Below, piece after piece: positions 43,819-53,968 of a stretch of DNA of 64,000 nt. The stretch is from the NCBI GenBank assembly GCA_026119855.1, contig JAOWBW010001815.1, positions 1 to 64,000 on the forward strand, given 5' to 3'. This DNA comes from Campanula takesimana (taxonomy: Eukaryota > Streptophyta > Magnoliopsida > Asterales > Campanulaceae). Made by a program: the position numbers and the translations under genes. The notes under the pieces were generated by a model. It made no database searches. It was not told the origin of the DNA and saw only the letters and a list, made by a program, of their open reading frames with translations. Numbering within the stretch: position 1 is the stretch's first letter; every line of letters starts with the position of its first letter.

Positions 43819-44621
43819 TTAATGTATATTTTAACTTTTAATTTCCTTTTTAATTTAATAAAAGAAGTGAAAAATAAAAGACCAAAAACCTACCAGCCTC
43901 TACTAACTTTCACGCTTCCTTTCTCTTGACATACTTCACCCCATTCCCTCCTCCTTCAACACTCCGCCGGCCAGCCTCCTTCTCCAGCCCTTCCCATCTT
44001 TCATCCTTGTTTCTCCATTTTCTTTCGCAATTTCAAAGTCGATCCACTCTCTTTAACACAAGCCATTCTTAAGCCGGCACTCACATCCAAATTCACTGCC
44101 ATTGACCCCTTTCCCCATCCCAGGTTCTCTCTCTCTGTAACACTAACGCCTTAACCCTTCGACTATTTTCTCTCTCTACAAAATCTTGATCAATGTTTTG
44201 CATAAAAACCCAGCATCAATTTCTCTCTAGCCTACTTGTTTCTGCAGTATATAAAGATCTCTTCTCAACTTGGGATGGAGGCAGAACTTTGTAATTCGAT
44301 TTTCTAAAATTAATTGGTTAATAAGAACACCCAGGCAACACACAATTTGAAGATCCTAAATCTGTTACTGTTTTTTGTTTTATTTTGATAGATGTTTTGA
44401 GATATCATTGTTATTCATAATTTATATTGAAGACTAGAAGGTGTTAGAAATTTAGAATTAATTTTCGGTGGCAGTTTGTTGGTAATGGCAGTTTGGTGGT
44501 AGTGGTAGGGTGGTTTGGTGGTGGTTGTAGGGTGGCCCGGTGGTGGTGGTCATGGTGATGAAGACTTGAAAGTTTCTCAAAGCAAAATGACATTTACACC
44601 CTTAAGTTTTGGCGTCAAAGA
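43819..44621. other. Interior of the MULE
   Basis: CT-rich sequence with CTCTCTCTCTGTAACAC near 44125, TATATAAAG near 44252 and a GGTGGTGG-rich part at 44480-44560. It looks like untranslated or intronic plant gene sequence; no protein could be identified. Confidence 0.4.
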
Positions 44622-44681
44622 CAAAAACATCCATCATGTGCCATGCACATGACTGATTTCGTTAAATTTATAACGGCTGTT

Positions 44682-45875
44682 AGGATGTCTAACTTGTTTT
44701 AATTGTTTAAAGTCGCCACCTATGTTTTTAAAGGAACATAAGAAAAACCTAGAAATAGCCTAATTTATGTACAAAACCAGAGATTCGGGAAGAGAAGGGT
44801 TTGGGGGTTAGGTGACGGAGTGGGAAGTACTTAAACACTCACTCCGCCCCGCTTACGCGGGTCTTGATACTATTGGTGTTCTAATGCTAAATGTCCTTAT
44901 TTTAATATGAGAAAAGTGCTAACAATTATAATGTAAAGAAAATGGGAAATGGTAAAGGGAAATAAAAGAGAATTGTTTTATATATTTTATGCTAAAGATT
45001 ACATGTCAAACTATTCTAACAAATACATTAATATAAAATGGGGAAATTAAAGTAGAGTTAGAATGTTGGAAGATAACCTTGACCAAACTTCAATAGTGAA
45101 GTGGCCTTTTAGGTCATGTTCCCTTTTATGGGGATTGCATACATTAAAAAGACATGTAAAACAGAAGAAGAAAGATGAAGTTGTACCTTAAGAAAAAGGA
45201 CCTTAAACTTGGTGGGAAAATGATATTTGTTGTAGAGAAATTGTTATGGAACAATTTGTTTAGAGTTTTTTTGCTAGAAATCTTGTAGGAAGAAGTCTTG
45301 GGAGAATTGTGTATAGTGTAAGTGTTGAGAGAATTTGAGGTCCTTTTCTAAGGTATAAAAGAGGGGTTTAAATAGGTAGAAAAGAGAGGAAAAGATGGCT
45401 TTTCAAGTGATAAGAAAATAAATAAATAATAAATAATAAAGAGAAAATCAAATAATAAATAAAAGAAATATTGTATTTTTAAAAAATTGCTAAAAATATG
45501 GGATTGGGAGTTATAGAATAAAAGGGTTTAATGCTAGAATAAAACATGTGGTGAAAAGGTTGTTTTTTACTCTAAAAATGGAGGGAAAAGACTGCAATCC
45601 GTAACAGTCCAAATGGGAAGCGCGCGAGTCCGGACTATTAGTCCAAACGCGCGCGCGCCCCGTTGACACTTCCGGATGTGCCCGAGCCTAGAAAAGACAT
45701 AATGACAGAAATGACTCTAGAAATGACTCTAAAGTTAACTTTGTTATGCAGTTCGGTCCAAAACTAATGGAATCAGTTAGGAACTTAACCGAAGTAACAT
45801 AAATTAACAAAAATAAGTTAAATAAAAATACTATGTATGCAATCGGGGTGAGAGGTCTAAGGTGGGGTGTCTACA
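44682..45875 (-). repeat. 3' LTR of element D, truncated at its end
   Basis: Matches 51648-52893 but lacks the last ~50 bp (the part ending TATCTACA); it joins MULE sequence directly at about 44681. CGCG boxes at 45615-45690. Confidence 0.88.
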
Positions 45876-45888
45876 GAGCCTCTCGGCG
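45876..45888 (-). other. Polypurine tract of element D
   Basis: Minus strand CGCCGAGAGGCTC before the LTR; one difference from the GAGGGGCTC of B, C and E. Confidence 0.7.
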
Positions 45889-46047
45889 ACGTGGATTGCA
45901 AAGCAAAACGTGTCGACGAAAGAAAGTACACCCGCCGAGGACATCACAAAGAACAAGCAAAGACTCGATGAAAAAAGAAATTATTGATATTGCAAGGGAT
46001 AGGAATGCGCTCCTTGTGTGAGCGACTTTTGCTGATAGAGGACTGGC

Positions 46048-46330
46048 GAGATCCGAGGATCCGTCTGCCGCATTTAAAGTCGAGAGAAGACCTAGCGAGA
46101 TCCGAGGATCCGTCTACCGCATTTAAAGTCGAGAGAAGACCTGGCGAGATCCGAGGATCCTTCTGCCGCATTTAAAGTCTAGAGAAGACCTAGCGAGATC
46201 CGAGGATCCTTCTACCGCATTTAAAGTCTAGAGAAGAACTGGTGAGATCCGAGGATCCTTCTGCCGCATTTAAAGTCTAGAGATGACCTGGCGAGATCCG
46301 AGAATCCGTCTGCCGCTTCTGTTGTGTTCT
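46048..46330. repeat. 3' UTR tandem array of element D (49-bp units, six copies)
   Basis: GAGATCCGAGGATCC starts at 46048, 46097, 46146, 46195, 46244 and 46293, an exact 49-bp period. Each unit carries a BamHI-type GGATCC palindrome and CCGCATTTAAAGTC (diverged in the last). Confidence 0.92.
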
Positions 46331-46590
46331 TGTACCTATTATGTGTGTGCTTTGCAGATATTATGTGCTTGTGTGAGAAGTGTGAAATTGAAATTGTGGT
46401 TTGATGTGATTTGTGGAAAGCGTGAATGATGTTCATACCTTCACTTACCATGGCCGCTTGATTTGGGATGGATTTCTGATGTCGTGGCTTTGATGAAGGA
46501 TGTTGACACTTTTGATGAAGATGAGTTGCTTGTACCTTGATGGAGTGTTAGTGAGATGACATTCTGGATGATGGGTTGGTCGTGCCAAAA

Positions 46591-46634
46591 GGCTGCCTAC
46601 GTATCCCTTGAAGAGAATCAGACCAGCGTAGTTC
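46591..46634 (-). other. Conserved 3' UTR hairpin (type Q, CCCTT subtype), element D
   Basis: In sense TTCTCTT-C-AAGGGA: compared with B one stem base changed to give a G-U pair. Outer CTACG/CGTAG kept, then GTAGGCAGCC. Confidence 0.75.
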
Positions 46635-46889
46635 AGGGATGATGGAGAACGCTGGGGAAGAAGCTAGGAGTAAAGTGAAATGAAGCACATACTTTTTACA
46701 CAAGTAAGGAGACAAAGAAAAATAGAAGTAAAAATCTTTTTGTCATTTTTTTTTTTTTTTTTGTAGTTCGTGGGTGAACCATTTTAACCATTGTGTGTTT
46801 GTAAAGCCAACCCAAGATCAAGTTATGTTCGATCGAAGTCCGGATTGCCTTGTTGAATTCTGCCATTGTCGCCATTGTGCCCAACGAAG

Positions 46890-48190
46890 ATTGATGTCTA
46901 GCCCCAAGAGATTTGTCGATTATGGGGCTTCAAAGGATTTTTGATGCCAAGATTCCAAGGGATGGCTGATTGTGAAGCCCCTAGAATGTCTTTGATGCCA
47001 AACTTTGAGTGACTTGCATAGCCCCAAGATAAATCAGCTCATGGCCCATTCAAATGAGTTGCCTTTTGTTATTGACGTGAGCAAGCCCCAAGAGAAGATT
47101 ATTGATACCAAGCCCCAAATGTCATGTACTTGTTGTTTACGAGCTTCAAGATGGTGGAATGTGAAGACCTTCGATGTAAAGCCCCAAATTATCTTGTGGC
47201 TGGCTCGGCATTATATTGAGAGCGGATGATAGAGATCTCATTCTTACTCTTACTGGGGAGATGAATAGCCTCATTGTGGTCAGTACCCAAATGGCGGAAA
47301 GCTTATGTCAAAAGATGCAATAATGTCTTGTGGTGTCGTCGAGTTCGCAGATGATAAGGTCTTGGTGTGATAAGGTCCCAAATGAGTATGCTTGCTTGAG
47401 TCTTCTTGAGTTGAACTAACGACGGATATTTGGATGCAACTAGTGCTTAAAGCCCGAGAGCCGCACTTTTTGCTTTTGATCTTGGAGAAGGGGGTGCTGA
47501 ATTGCAGAAACATTGGGATTGGCCGTGGCATTTCCCGCTATAACCCTGTTTTGATAGAGTTTAGCATATTGAATCTTTTTCCTTTTCTCTAAGATTTCCT
47601 TCATAATCTCGTCGTAAGTCACAACATGAGAATCATCAAATTCATTCATAACATCAGAGCCCTCCTTTCAAACCAGAAGACCTTTAACGTGAATTACTGA
47701 GAGACCCTTTGAAGCTTGCTTGGTTTCATGAAGACTATTCCTCACATTGAATTGTATCGAGTACGTTGCCCAAAAGATTGTCAATTGTGAAGCCCCAATA
47801 TTGCCCTTTGCTGGGATTACTGTAATGTCGTAGCCCAAAAGATTGTAGATTGTGAAGCCTCTTGAGACCTTTGGTGCTAAAATAATTGAGGATGCCTCCA
47901 ACGTTGCATATGGCTTTGCTAGGGCCATTGTTGGGAGGTGAAGTGAATTGCTTCTTTCCAATGGAGACTTTTAAAATTGAGTGTAGCCCCTAGAGTGCCA
48001 CCATTGATTATAAGTGGAGTAAGAAAGGCCCATCCTTGATTGGGGGAACGGGCACACATGACAAGGAGGCTTCTCAACATTCCCTTTGAGAGACTTTGAG
48101 GATAGTCTCACACATCTTTCTTGAGCATAGCCCCTAGAGCTCATTGACTGTCAAATGAAGCAAAAGAAACTCTCGTTCTTGAGTCACATA
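46890..48190. other. Degenerate dispersed-word region of element D
   Basis: Counterpart of 15043-16500 in B, with recurring AGCCCCAAG and GATGCCAAG words. Contains the gag-C scrap at 47280-47649. Confidence 0.5.
47280..47649 (-). pseudogene. Gag C-terminus / protease scrap, element D
   Basis: HVVTYDEIMKEILEKRKK matches YVVTYDEVMREALENRKK in C gag; RVIAGNATANPN follows, then a shifted frame with the rest. Protease core absent. Confidence 0.72.
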
Positions 48191-48205
48191 GCCCCTAGGG
48201 CGCCA

Positions 48206-48550
48206 TCATTTGTCGAGCAAAGCAAGAGACTCGTCCTCGTGCGAGGGACAAACATAAGATGACATAGAAAGAGATACTCCATTCTCGGGAAGACTTTTGA
48301 CATACTCTAGGGGCACATGCTTGAAGAAGCTTGAAAACTGAATTACATGTTGTTTCCATTCGCTGCCCAAACCAATCAACTCACTGGGAACTATTTGTGC
48401 AGCCTCGTACCCCATATCAATCATGAGCTCATTCTCGGACGGGCCTTCTTTCACATGATCCCAAAAATGCACATTGCAAGAACAATCTCTCTTATGCCAA
48501 CAACCTAAAACGACCTTTGATTGTGCCATATCTTGTTGAGCTTTTTGCAA
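48206..48550 (-). CDS. Hypothetical open frame of elements B and D, longer copy
   Basis: Up to 114 codons; the first ATG in frame is at about 48529 (MAQSKVVLGCWHKRDC). It continues with IGLGSEWKQHVIQFSSFF and HVPLEYVKSLPENG to a stop at 48206. B is alike but has a stop after GLGSE. I do not recognise the family. Preservation of C, H and W positions between the copies may reflect coding history or only recent common ancestry. Confidence 0.4.
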   Translation of the reverse strand: MQKAQQDMAQSKVVLGCWHKRDCSCNVHFWDHVKEGPSENELMIDMGYEAAQIVPSELIGLGSEWKQHVIQFSSFFKHVPLEYVKSLPENGVSLSMSSYVCPSHEDESLALLDK

Positions 48551-48689
48551 TTACGAAGTTGACTCGGCAGGGACTTGACTTGCTGAGGAGAGTCAATGTA
48601 GAACTTATCTTCTTTAGAGGCCAGGGATCTCCATTTGTCTTTCCCTTCTCTCTCTCACTCTCTCATTTTTTTTATGACGCACCTTGTTT

Positions 48690-48728
48690 TTTGCCTAGAC
48701 CGCCCTTTCAGGTTTTCAATCTAGCGGG
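48690..48728 (-). other. Post-pol stem-loop (type P, copy 2), element D
   Basis: In sense CTAGA-TTGAAAACCTGAAAGGGCGG-TCTAG. The outer pair differs from CTAGG/CCTAG of C copy 1 by a compensated base change. Confidence 0.65.
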
Positions 48729-49180
48729 CATCTCTTTTGCGTCTTCATTTTGACTCGATTAATGAGGAAGTGTGAATTGACTCTAGCTAAGGATGAGAGG
48801 CATGTGATTTTGCGGTGGAGACCTTTTTTCACTAATGATGAGTGACATTGACTTGACTAGGGAAGTAGCCCCTAGTATCGACATGTCTTTTTATTTATTG
48901 AATGACTTACGAAGGCAAGCGAGTCATTAAGAGAGAAGAGAAAAAAAGCCCCAATTTGATTGTAAGAAACTGGGAGTATCGCTGAAAGATAAGAAGTCCC
49001 TAGAATCGATAAAGAACGCAAAGCGATTCCAAATCTAAGAAAGTTGTTCAATCTTTTTGGTGATTAATTCATTGGCAAATGACTCGTACAAAGATGTCTT
49101 GACAAGTTCGAGATGAAGGCCGATCACCATAACGCACTAGGGCTAAACATATCTTCTTTCTTGCATGAGACCGGACCCGA

Positions 49181-49227
49181 AGGTTTCCTACGTTCCTCCA
49201 GTGTAGAGGCTCAGGTCACCGTAGTTC
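49181..49227 (-). other. Conserved 3' UTR hairpin (type Q, CCTC subtype), element D
   Basis: GAACTACG, CCTC-loop-GAGG, AACGTAGGAAACC in sense; same subtype as the B copy at 17367. Confidence 0.75.
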
Positions 49228-49344
49228 TTGTAAATGCTCCTTTTGTCGTGATGGATTGTTGATTTTTCTTCGTCCGTCATTGGTGGAATGATGTTGATCT
49301 TGTACTTCTTTGATTGAGGGGGATTTTTTTTGTGTGTGCTCTAA

Positions 49345-49382
49345 CTTTTGCCTAAGTTGTTTTGGAGAGTCAACCTAGAGAG
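49345..49382 (-). other. Post-pol stem-loop (type P, copy 1), element D
   Basis: In sense CTAGGTTGACTCTCC then AAAACAACTTAGGC; stem CTAGGTTG/CAACTTAG with one G-U pair. Confidence 0.55.
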
Positions 49383-49829
49383 TTTTTTTTTTATTTATAT
49401 ATCCCCCTTGAAAACTTTTCTTTATTTCTCCATGGTTGTTGATCCACCTTTCTTTGGCGTTTGATGTCTTGGATTTGTTGCTGATGTTGTCGCCTTCATC
49501 ACGATGTTTAGCCTCTAGGTGTTCAAGTGATGGCCTTCGCTCCAAAACTTTGTTTAGACATCTTTTCATCATTTTGCCAAGAATTAAATTGAACAACTTG
49601 GAATAGTGTATGAGGACAAGAATGACTTTTATTTGATGACTCAAAATTTAACATGGGACAAGAGAAAACATTAATGCACACTTAAGAGGATAGTTGACTC
49701 TTTTTTTTATTTTTTTTATTTTTTATTTTTAATTCTATTTCTAGGTAGAGAAAGAGAAATGGAGACTGCTGTCGTCGTCCTTGTTGTTGTAGTCCTCCTT
49801 GTAGCATGATCTCTTGTTGAAGCCCCATT

Positions 49830-50414
49830 TCAAAAGCAAGCCTCTTCTTTGATGAGTTCTTGCATGTTGTCACTTTCTAACGGTTTCTCTTCACCCACAG
49901 TAAATTCACCATTGTCGATCAAATCTTGGATGATGTTTTGGAGAGCGAAGCACCCCTCGGTAGTGTGGCCGCTATGCTTGTGGTAGTTGCACCATTTATC
50001 ATGTGCATGATTTTTACGTATCCCCTTCGGCTTGTACCCTTCCAAAGGCATGACCTTTCCACTTGCTACCAAAGTCTCAAATGCTTTAACTTGGGCCATT
50101 CCTAAGAGAGGAGTGAAAATTCGGTTGTTGGCGGCACCTTTTTGACTTTTGAGGGATGGGCCACGTGAGCATGTTTTACCGCTGACCTTTGCCTTGTTGT
50201 CGGTGAACTCTTGCAGACGGGACTTGAGTTCGGAAACCTCTTCCTCGTGAATTCTCCTCTCGAGATCAAAATGGGCTTGCCACAAATCGTCTTTGCGTCG
50301 GGCATCCTCGACAAGTCTATCCATTTGTTCCCCCATGGCTCTTATTACGTTGAAAAGTCTTTCGTTGGACCCGGAAATGTTCTCACCCTTGATGTTGTTG
50401 CCGTTGGAAGCCAT
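49830..50414 (-). pseudogene. Gag of element D lacking the central domain
   Basis: ATG 50414 (MASNGNNIKG), coiled coil (DRLVEDARRKDDLWQAHFDLE), a short bridge, then FTPLLGMAQVKAFE, GYKPKGIRKNHAH and the zinc box CNYHKHSGHTTEGC. The ~170-residue Retrotrans_gag domain present in C and B is missing, but the frame is open throughout (about 194 codons). Either a clean in-frame deletion or an adaptation of a non-autonomous element; it could not form a normal capsid. Confidence 0.8.
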
Positions 50415-51629
50415 TGGACCTATTGAGAGAGCACGGTTGATCTTAGATTGGCCCACAAACACCTTTTGAGTAAAGTAAATTAACCCACAAACAGGAAAAG
50501 ACTCAACCACATAAGGAAAAATGACTTTTTTTTTTTTTTATAAAAGTCGGAAGGACGTAGTCCTTTTTGGGGTTTCTAGAAAAAATAGTGGAATCGTCAC
50601 ACTAGTATATAGACCTTCTCTCGGTCGCATATACTCATCGGATTCCACCACGCTTGTGATACCTAAATGTGATGGGATTAAACTAAATTAATGTCATAAA
50701 GGATACATGCGGGGACGGGGTTTTATTTCGTCCATAATAACCACTTGGGGACGGAGTTTTATTTCGTCCATAATAACCACTTGTTTCTTTCGGAAACGGC
50801 ATGTATGATTTGATGACATTAGTTTAGGGAATTCTCGACACACGAAAACTGACTTGGTCACGGAGTGTTACAACCTAGACTAAGAATTGTGTTGGCTTGT
50901 GCTCGGTTAAAGAGAGGCTTAAGGTCACCCCCGGCATGTAGTCGTGAACTACGCCACGGGTTGAGGTTTACCGCTTCGAAAGAGTCAAGGTCGGGTGGAG
51001 CTTGAAACTCTCTAGGACGGGCGTCGACGGGTTTGGGGTTGTGAACTTGTGCGACTCGATTGTGAGCAATTCATAGGAATATGTGCATGTAGTGTGAGGT
51101 CAAGCCAAGTGACTTTTTTTTTTTAAAAAAAATAAATAAAAAAAAACAAATAGGCACATAATTTACAACTTTTGAATCACCCTTGTGACCGATAAAATAA
51201 ACAGAAAATAAAAGAAATTATGTTCAGGCCTGGTGCCCACACACAGTCAAAACTGTTCTGTTTCTGTGCACTGTTCTGTTTCGAAAATGCCCAGAAGCGC
51301 GCGCATTGGGCTGCCTACTCGGGAGGCGCGCACGTTAGACGAAGAGGGGCAGAGGCGCCCGAATCTGGGTAAAACCTGCAAATTCATGGGTTCAAGGGAC
51401 TGCCTTGACCCTGAGTAACAAAACTTTCCCCTGCAGTAATTGTTAGCACATAAACATGAAATGGAAGGACAAGAAGGAAGGCGAGCGATTCTGGTAATTA
51501 GGGTCGGACGCACGCGCTTTAGGCCAAGAAGGCCAGAGGCGCGCGCTTACAACCCTTTTTACCAGAATGCCCAGAAAACAGAAATAAGAACACCAAAAGC
51601 AGAAACGCAAGTTTAACCCTCTAAATTAT
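50415..51629 (-). other. 5' leader of element D
   Basis: Collinear with the B leader. Duplicated block at 50715-50790, CG-rich boxes at 51285-51365 and 51505-51550. Confidence 0.7.
50715..50790 (-). repeat. Duplicated ~37-bp leader block, element D
   Basis: GGGGACGG(A/G)GTTTTATTTCG plus CCATAATAACCACTTG twice. Confidence 0.8.
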
Positions 51630-51646
51630 CCCCAGCAGAGTCGCCA
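51630..51646 (-). other. Primer-binding site, element D
   Basis: Minus strand TGGCGACTCTGCTGGGG, identical to C. Confidence 0.78.
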
Positions 51647-51647
51647 C

Positions 51648-52893
51648 TGTAGATACCCCGAAAAAAACACAACTTGGCTAGAGCGGTGAATTATCTTAGG
51701 ATGTCTAATTTGTTTTAATTGTTTAGAGTCTCCACCTATATTTTTAAAGGAACATAAGAAAAACCTAGAAATAGCCTAATTTATGTACAAAACCAGAGAT
51801 TCGGGAAGAGAAGGGTTCGGGGGTTAGGTGACGGAGTGGGAAGTACTTAAACACCCACTCCGCCCCGCTTACGCGGGTCTTGCTACTATTAGTGTTCTAA
51901 TGCTAAATGTCCTTATTTTAATATGAGAAAAGTGCTAACGATTATAATGTAAAGAAAAGGGGAAATTGTAAAGAGAAATAAAAGAGAATTGTTTTATATA
52001 TTTTATGCTAAAGATTACATGTCAAACTATTTTAACAATTACATTAATATAAAATGGAGAAATTAAAGTAGAGTTAGAATGTTGGAAGATAACCTTGACC
52101 AAACTTCAATAGTGAAGTGGCCTTTTAGGTCATGTTCCTTTTTATGGGGATTACATACATTTAAAAGACATGTAAAATAGAATAAGAAAGATGAAGTTGT
52201 ACCTTAAGAAAATAGACCTTAAACTTGGTGGGAAAATGATGTTTGTTGTAGAGAAATTGTTATGGAACAATTTGTGTAGAGTTTTGTTGCTAGAAATCTT
52301 GTAGGAAGAAGTCTTGGGAGAATTGTGTATAGTGTATAGTGTATAGTGTAAGTGTTGAGAGAATTTGAAGTCCTTTTCTAAGGTAAAAAAGAGGGGTTTA
52401 AATAGGTAAAAAAGAGAGGAAAAGATGACTTTTCAACCAATAAGAAAATAAATAAATAATAAATAATAAATAGAAAATCAAATAATAAATAAAAGAAATA
52501 TTCTATTTTTAAGAAATGGATAAGAATATGGGATTGGGAGTTATAGAATAAAAGGGTTTAATGCTAGAATAAAATATGTGATGAAAAGGTTGTTTTTTAC
52601 TCTAAAAATGGAGGGAAAAGGCTGCAATCCGTAACAGTCCAAATGGAAAGCGCGCGAGTCTGGACTATTAGTCCAAACGCGCGCACGCCCCATTGACACT
52701 TCCGGATGCGCCTGAGCCTAAAAAAGACAGAATGACAGAAATGACTCTAAAGTAAACTCTGTTATGCAGTTCGGTCCAAAACTAACGGAATCAGTTAGGA
52801 ACTTAACCGAAGTAACAGAAATTAGCAAAAATAAGTTAAATAAAAATACTATGTATGCAATCGGGGTGAGATGTCCAAGGTGGGGTGTCTACA
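51648..52893 (-). repeat. 5' LTR of element D (1246 bp)
   Basis: Sense start TGTAGACACCCCACC at 52893; end ...GGGGTATCTACA at 51648. Flanked on the right by MULE sequence GGGGCAAAGTGGG. Confidence 0.92.
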
Positions 52894-53026
52894 GGGGCAA
52901 AGTGGGATTATTTAAACATTGGGTATGACTTTGGAACAAAATTCGCGCGGGGTGCAAAGTGGGATTCGGTGTATACATTGGGGGGTAAACGTGTTTTGGC
53001 CAAGAATAAAAATGAGATGCGTTGGA

Positions 53027-53070
53027 GAGAGAAGAGAGAGAGGGAGAGAGAGAGAGAGGGGGAGGGAGAA
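53027..53070. repeat. (GA)n microsatellite
   Basis: Purine-only GAGA-rich stretch just outside the MULE duplication. Confidence 0.85.
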
Positions 53071-53077
53071 AAAATGT

Positions 53078-53180
53078 CTAAAATCTGATAATGGTGGTTA
53101 GTTTACTAAAGATTTTTTGTGTGATTTTTTAACTACTAAGTCTCTAATGCTTATTAAACATCTTCTTGTCTCTTGAAGTA
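53078..53180 (+). pseudogene. Possible copia integrase fragment
   Basis: The frame reads LKSDNGG, stop, FTKDFLCDFLTTKS. K-S-D-N-G-G-E-F is the second catalytic block of Ty1/copia integrase; here Glu is replaced by TAG. Very short, so tentative. It suggests older copia sequence hosts the MULE. Confidence 0.45.
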
Positions 53181-53393
53181 CTAAACTATTCCGTTTCATG
53201 CATGTTAGGTAAAGTTCTTTATCTATTATCAAAACTCTATGTATTTCCAAAAGAGAATTAATTTGACTTGCAAAAATCTATGTATTCCATCATAAAACAA
53301 TGCATTCCCAAGCAAAACTCTTTATATCCCATCATAAAATAATGCATTCTATTATATAAAAAGTTAAATTAGGATAATCAATGTATAAGGAGC

Positions 53394-53953
53394 TGTTAGA
53401 GTAAAATATACATAAGAACAATGTCAAGCGAAATAATCAAACACGAATACAAGAATTTACGTGGTTCACCAACTTGGCTACGTCCACGGGCGGAGGGAGA
53501 ATATATTACTATTCAATGACAATTACAAAAGACGATCTTCACTAATCTAGTTGCACGAATTATTTAGGCAAATAATTCCGTCAACCTAAATCTAGATCTT
53601 AGATCTCTACTTGTATCTATCAAAGATGACCGACAAAAATAATGCTAGGGGAGGTGTTAGTATTTATAGGCATACATACTAGAAACCCAAAAGGAGAAGG
53701 AATCATATTCCTTGTGTACAATGTAATTGGAATCCTATTTCTTGTATACAAAATAATCCTATTCTCATTAGGAAACGACTTTCTTAATTTTTAAACAATT
53801 CCTTGTACCAATAAGAAACGTAATTAAACCAATAAACCTTAATCCTTGTGCCAAAAGGATTTCCTTTTTCCAATTCAAGTCCCAAGAATTACTCAACTTG
53901 TCGCGGACATATCCTTAACCAATAGATATTGATTCAAAGGCATATTCTCAACA
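53394..53953 (-). repeat. 3' LTR of element F (560 bp)
   Basis: Sense TGTTGAGAATATGCC to CTCTAACA. The first ~280 bp from the left match 55945-56224 closely. Confidence 0.88.
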
Positions 53954-53968
53954 ATCTCCACCTTGACT
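53954..53968 (-). other. Polypurine tract of element F
   Basis: Minus strand AGTCAAGGTGGAGAT before TGTTGAG, the common copia form. Confidence 0.75.

Larger units (their letters stand above)
44682..52893 (-). mobile_element. Element D: pol-less Tat element, sister of B, inside the MULE
   Basis: 5' LTR 52893-51648, primer site, leader with duplicated block, gag 50414-49830, stem-loops, shared hypothetical frame, gag-C scrap, second hairpin, 49-bp tandem array, polypurine tract, 3' LTR truncated at 44682. About 8.2 kb. Layout is collinear with B. Confidence 0.88.
43641..53001. mobile_element. Small Mutator-like element (MULE) interrupted by element D
   Basis: Long terminal inverted repeats starting GGCCAAAATACGTTTACCCC on the left; on the right the matching end is split (44622-44681 and 52894-53001). 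The 9-bp duplications AAGAATAAA at 43632-43640 and 53002-53010 are diagnostic of Mutator. Without D it is about 1.15 kb. The interior (about 43820-44620) has a CT-rich UTR-like stretch and a GGTGGT-rich stretch but no clear ORF, so it may be a Pack-MULE carrying a host fragment. Confidence 0.85.

Noticed and set aside
46048..46330. CRISPR-like regular repeats
   Set aside because: The 49-bp units are head-to-tail without unique spacers, in a plant retrotransposon 3' UTR.
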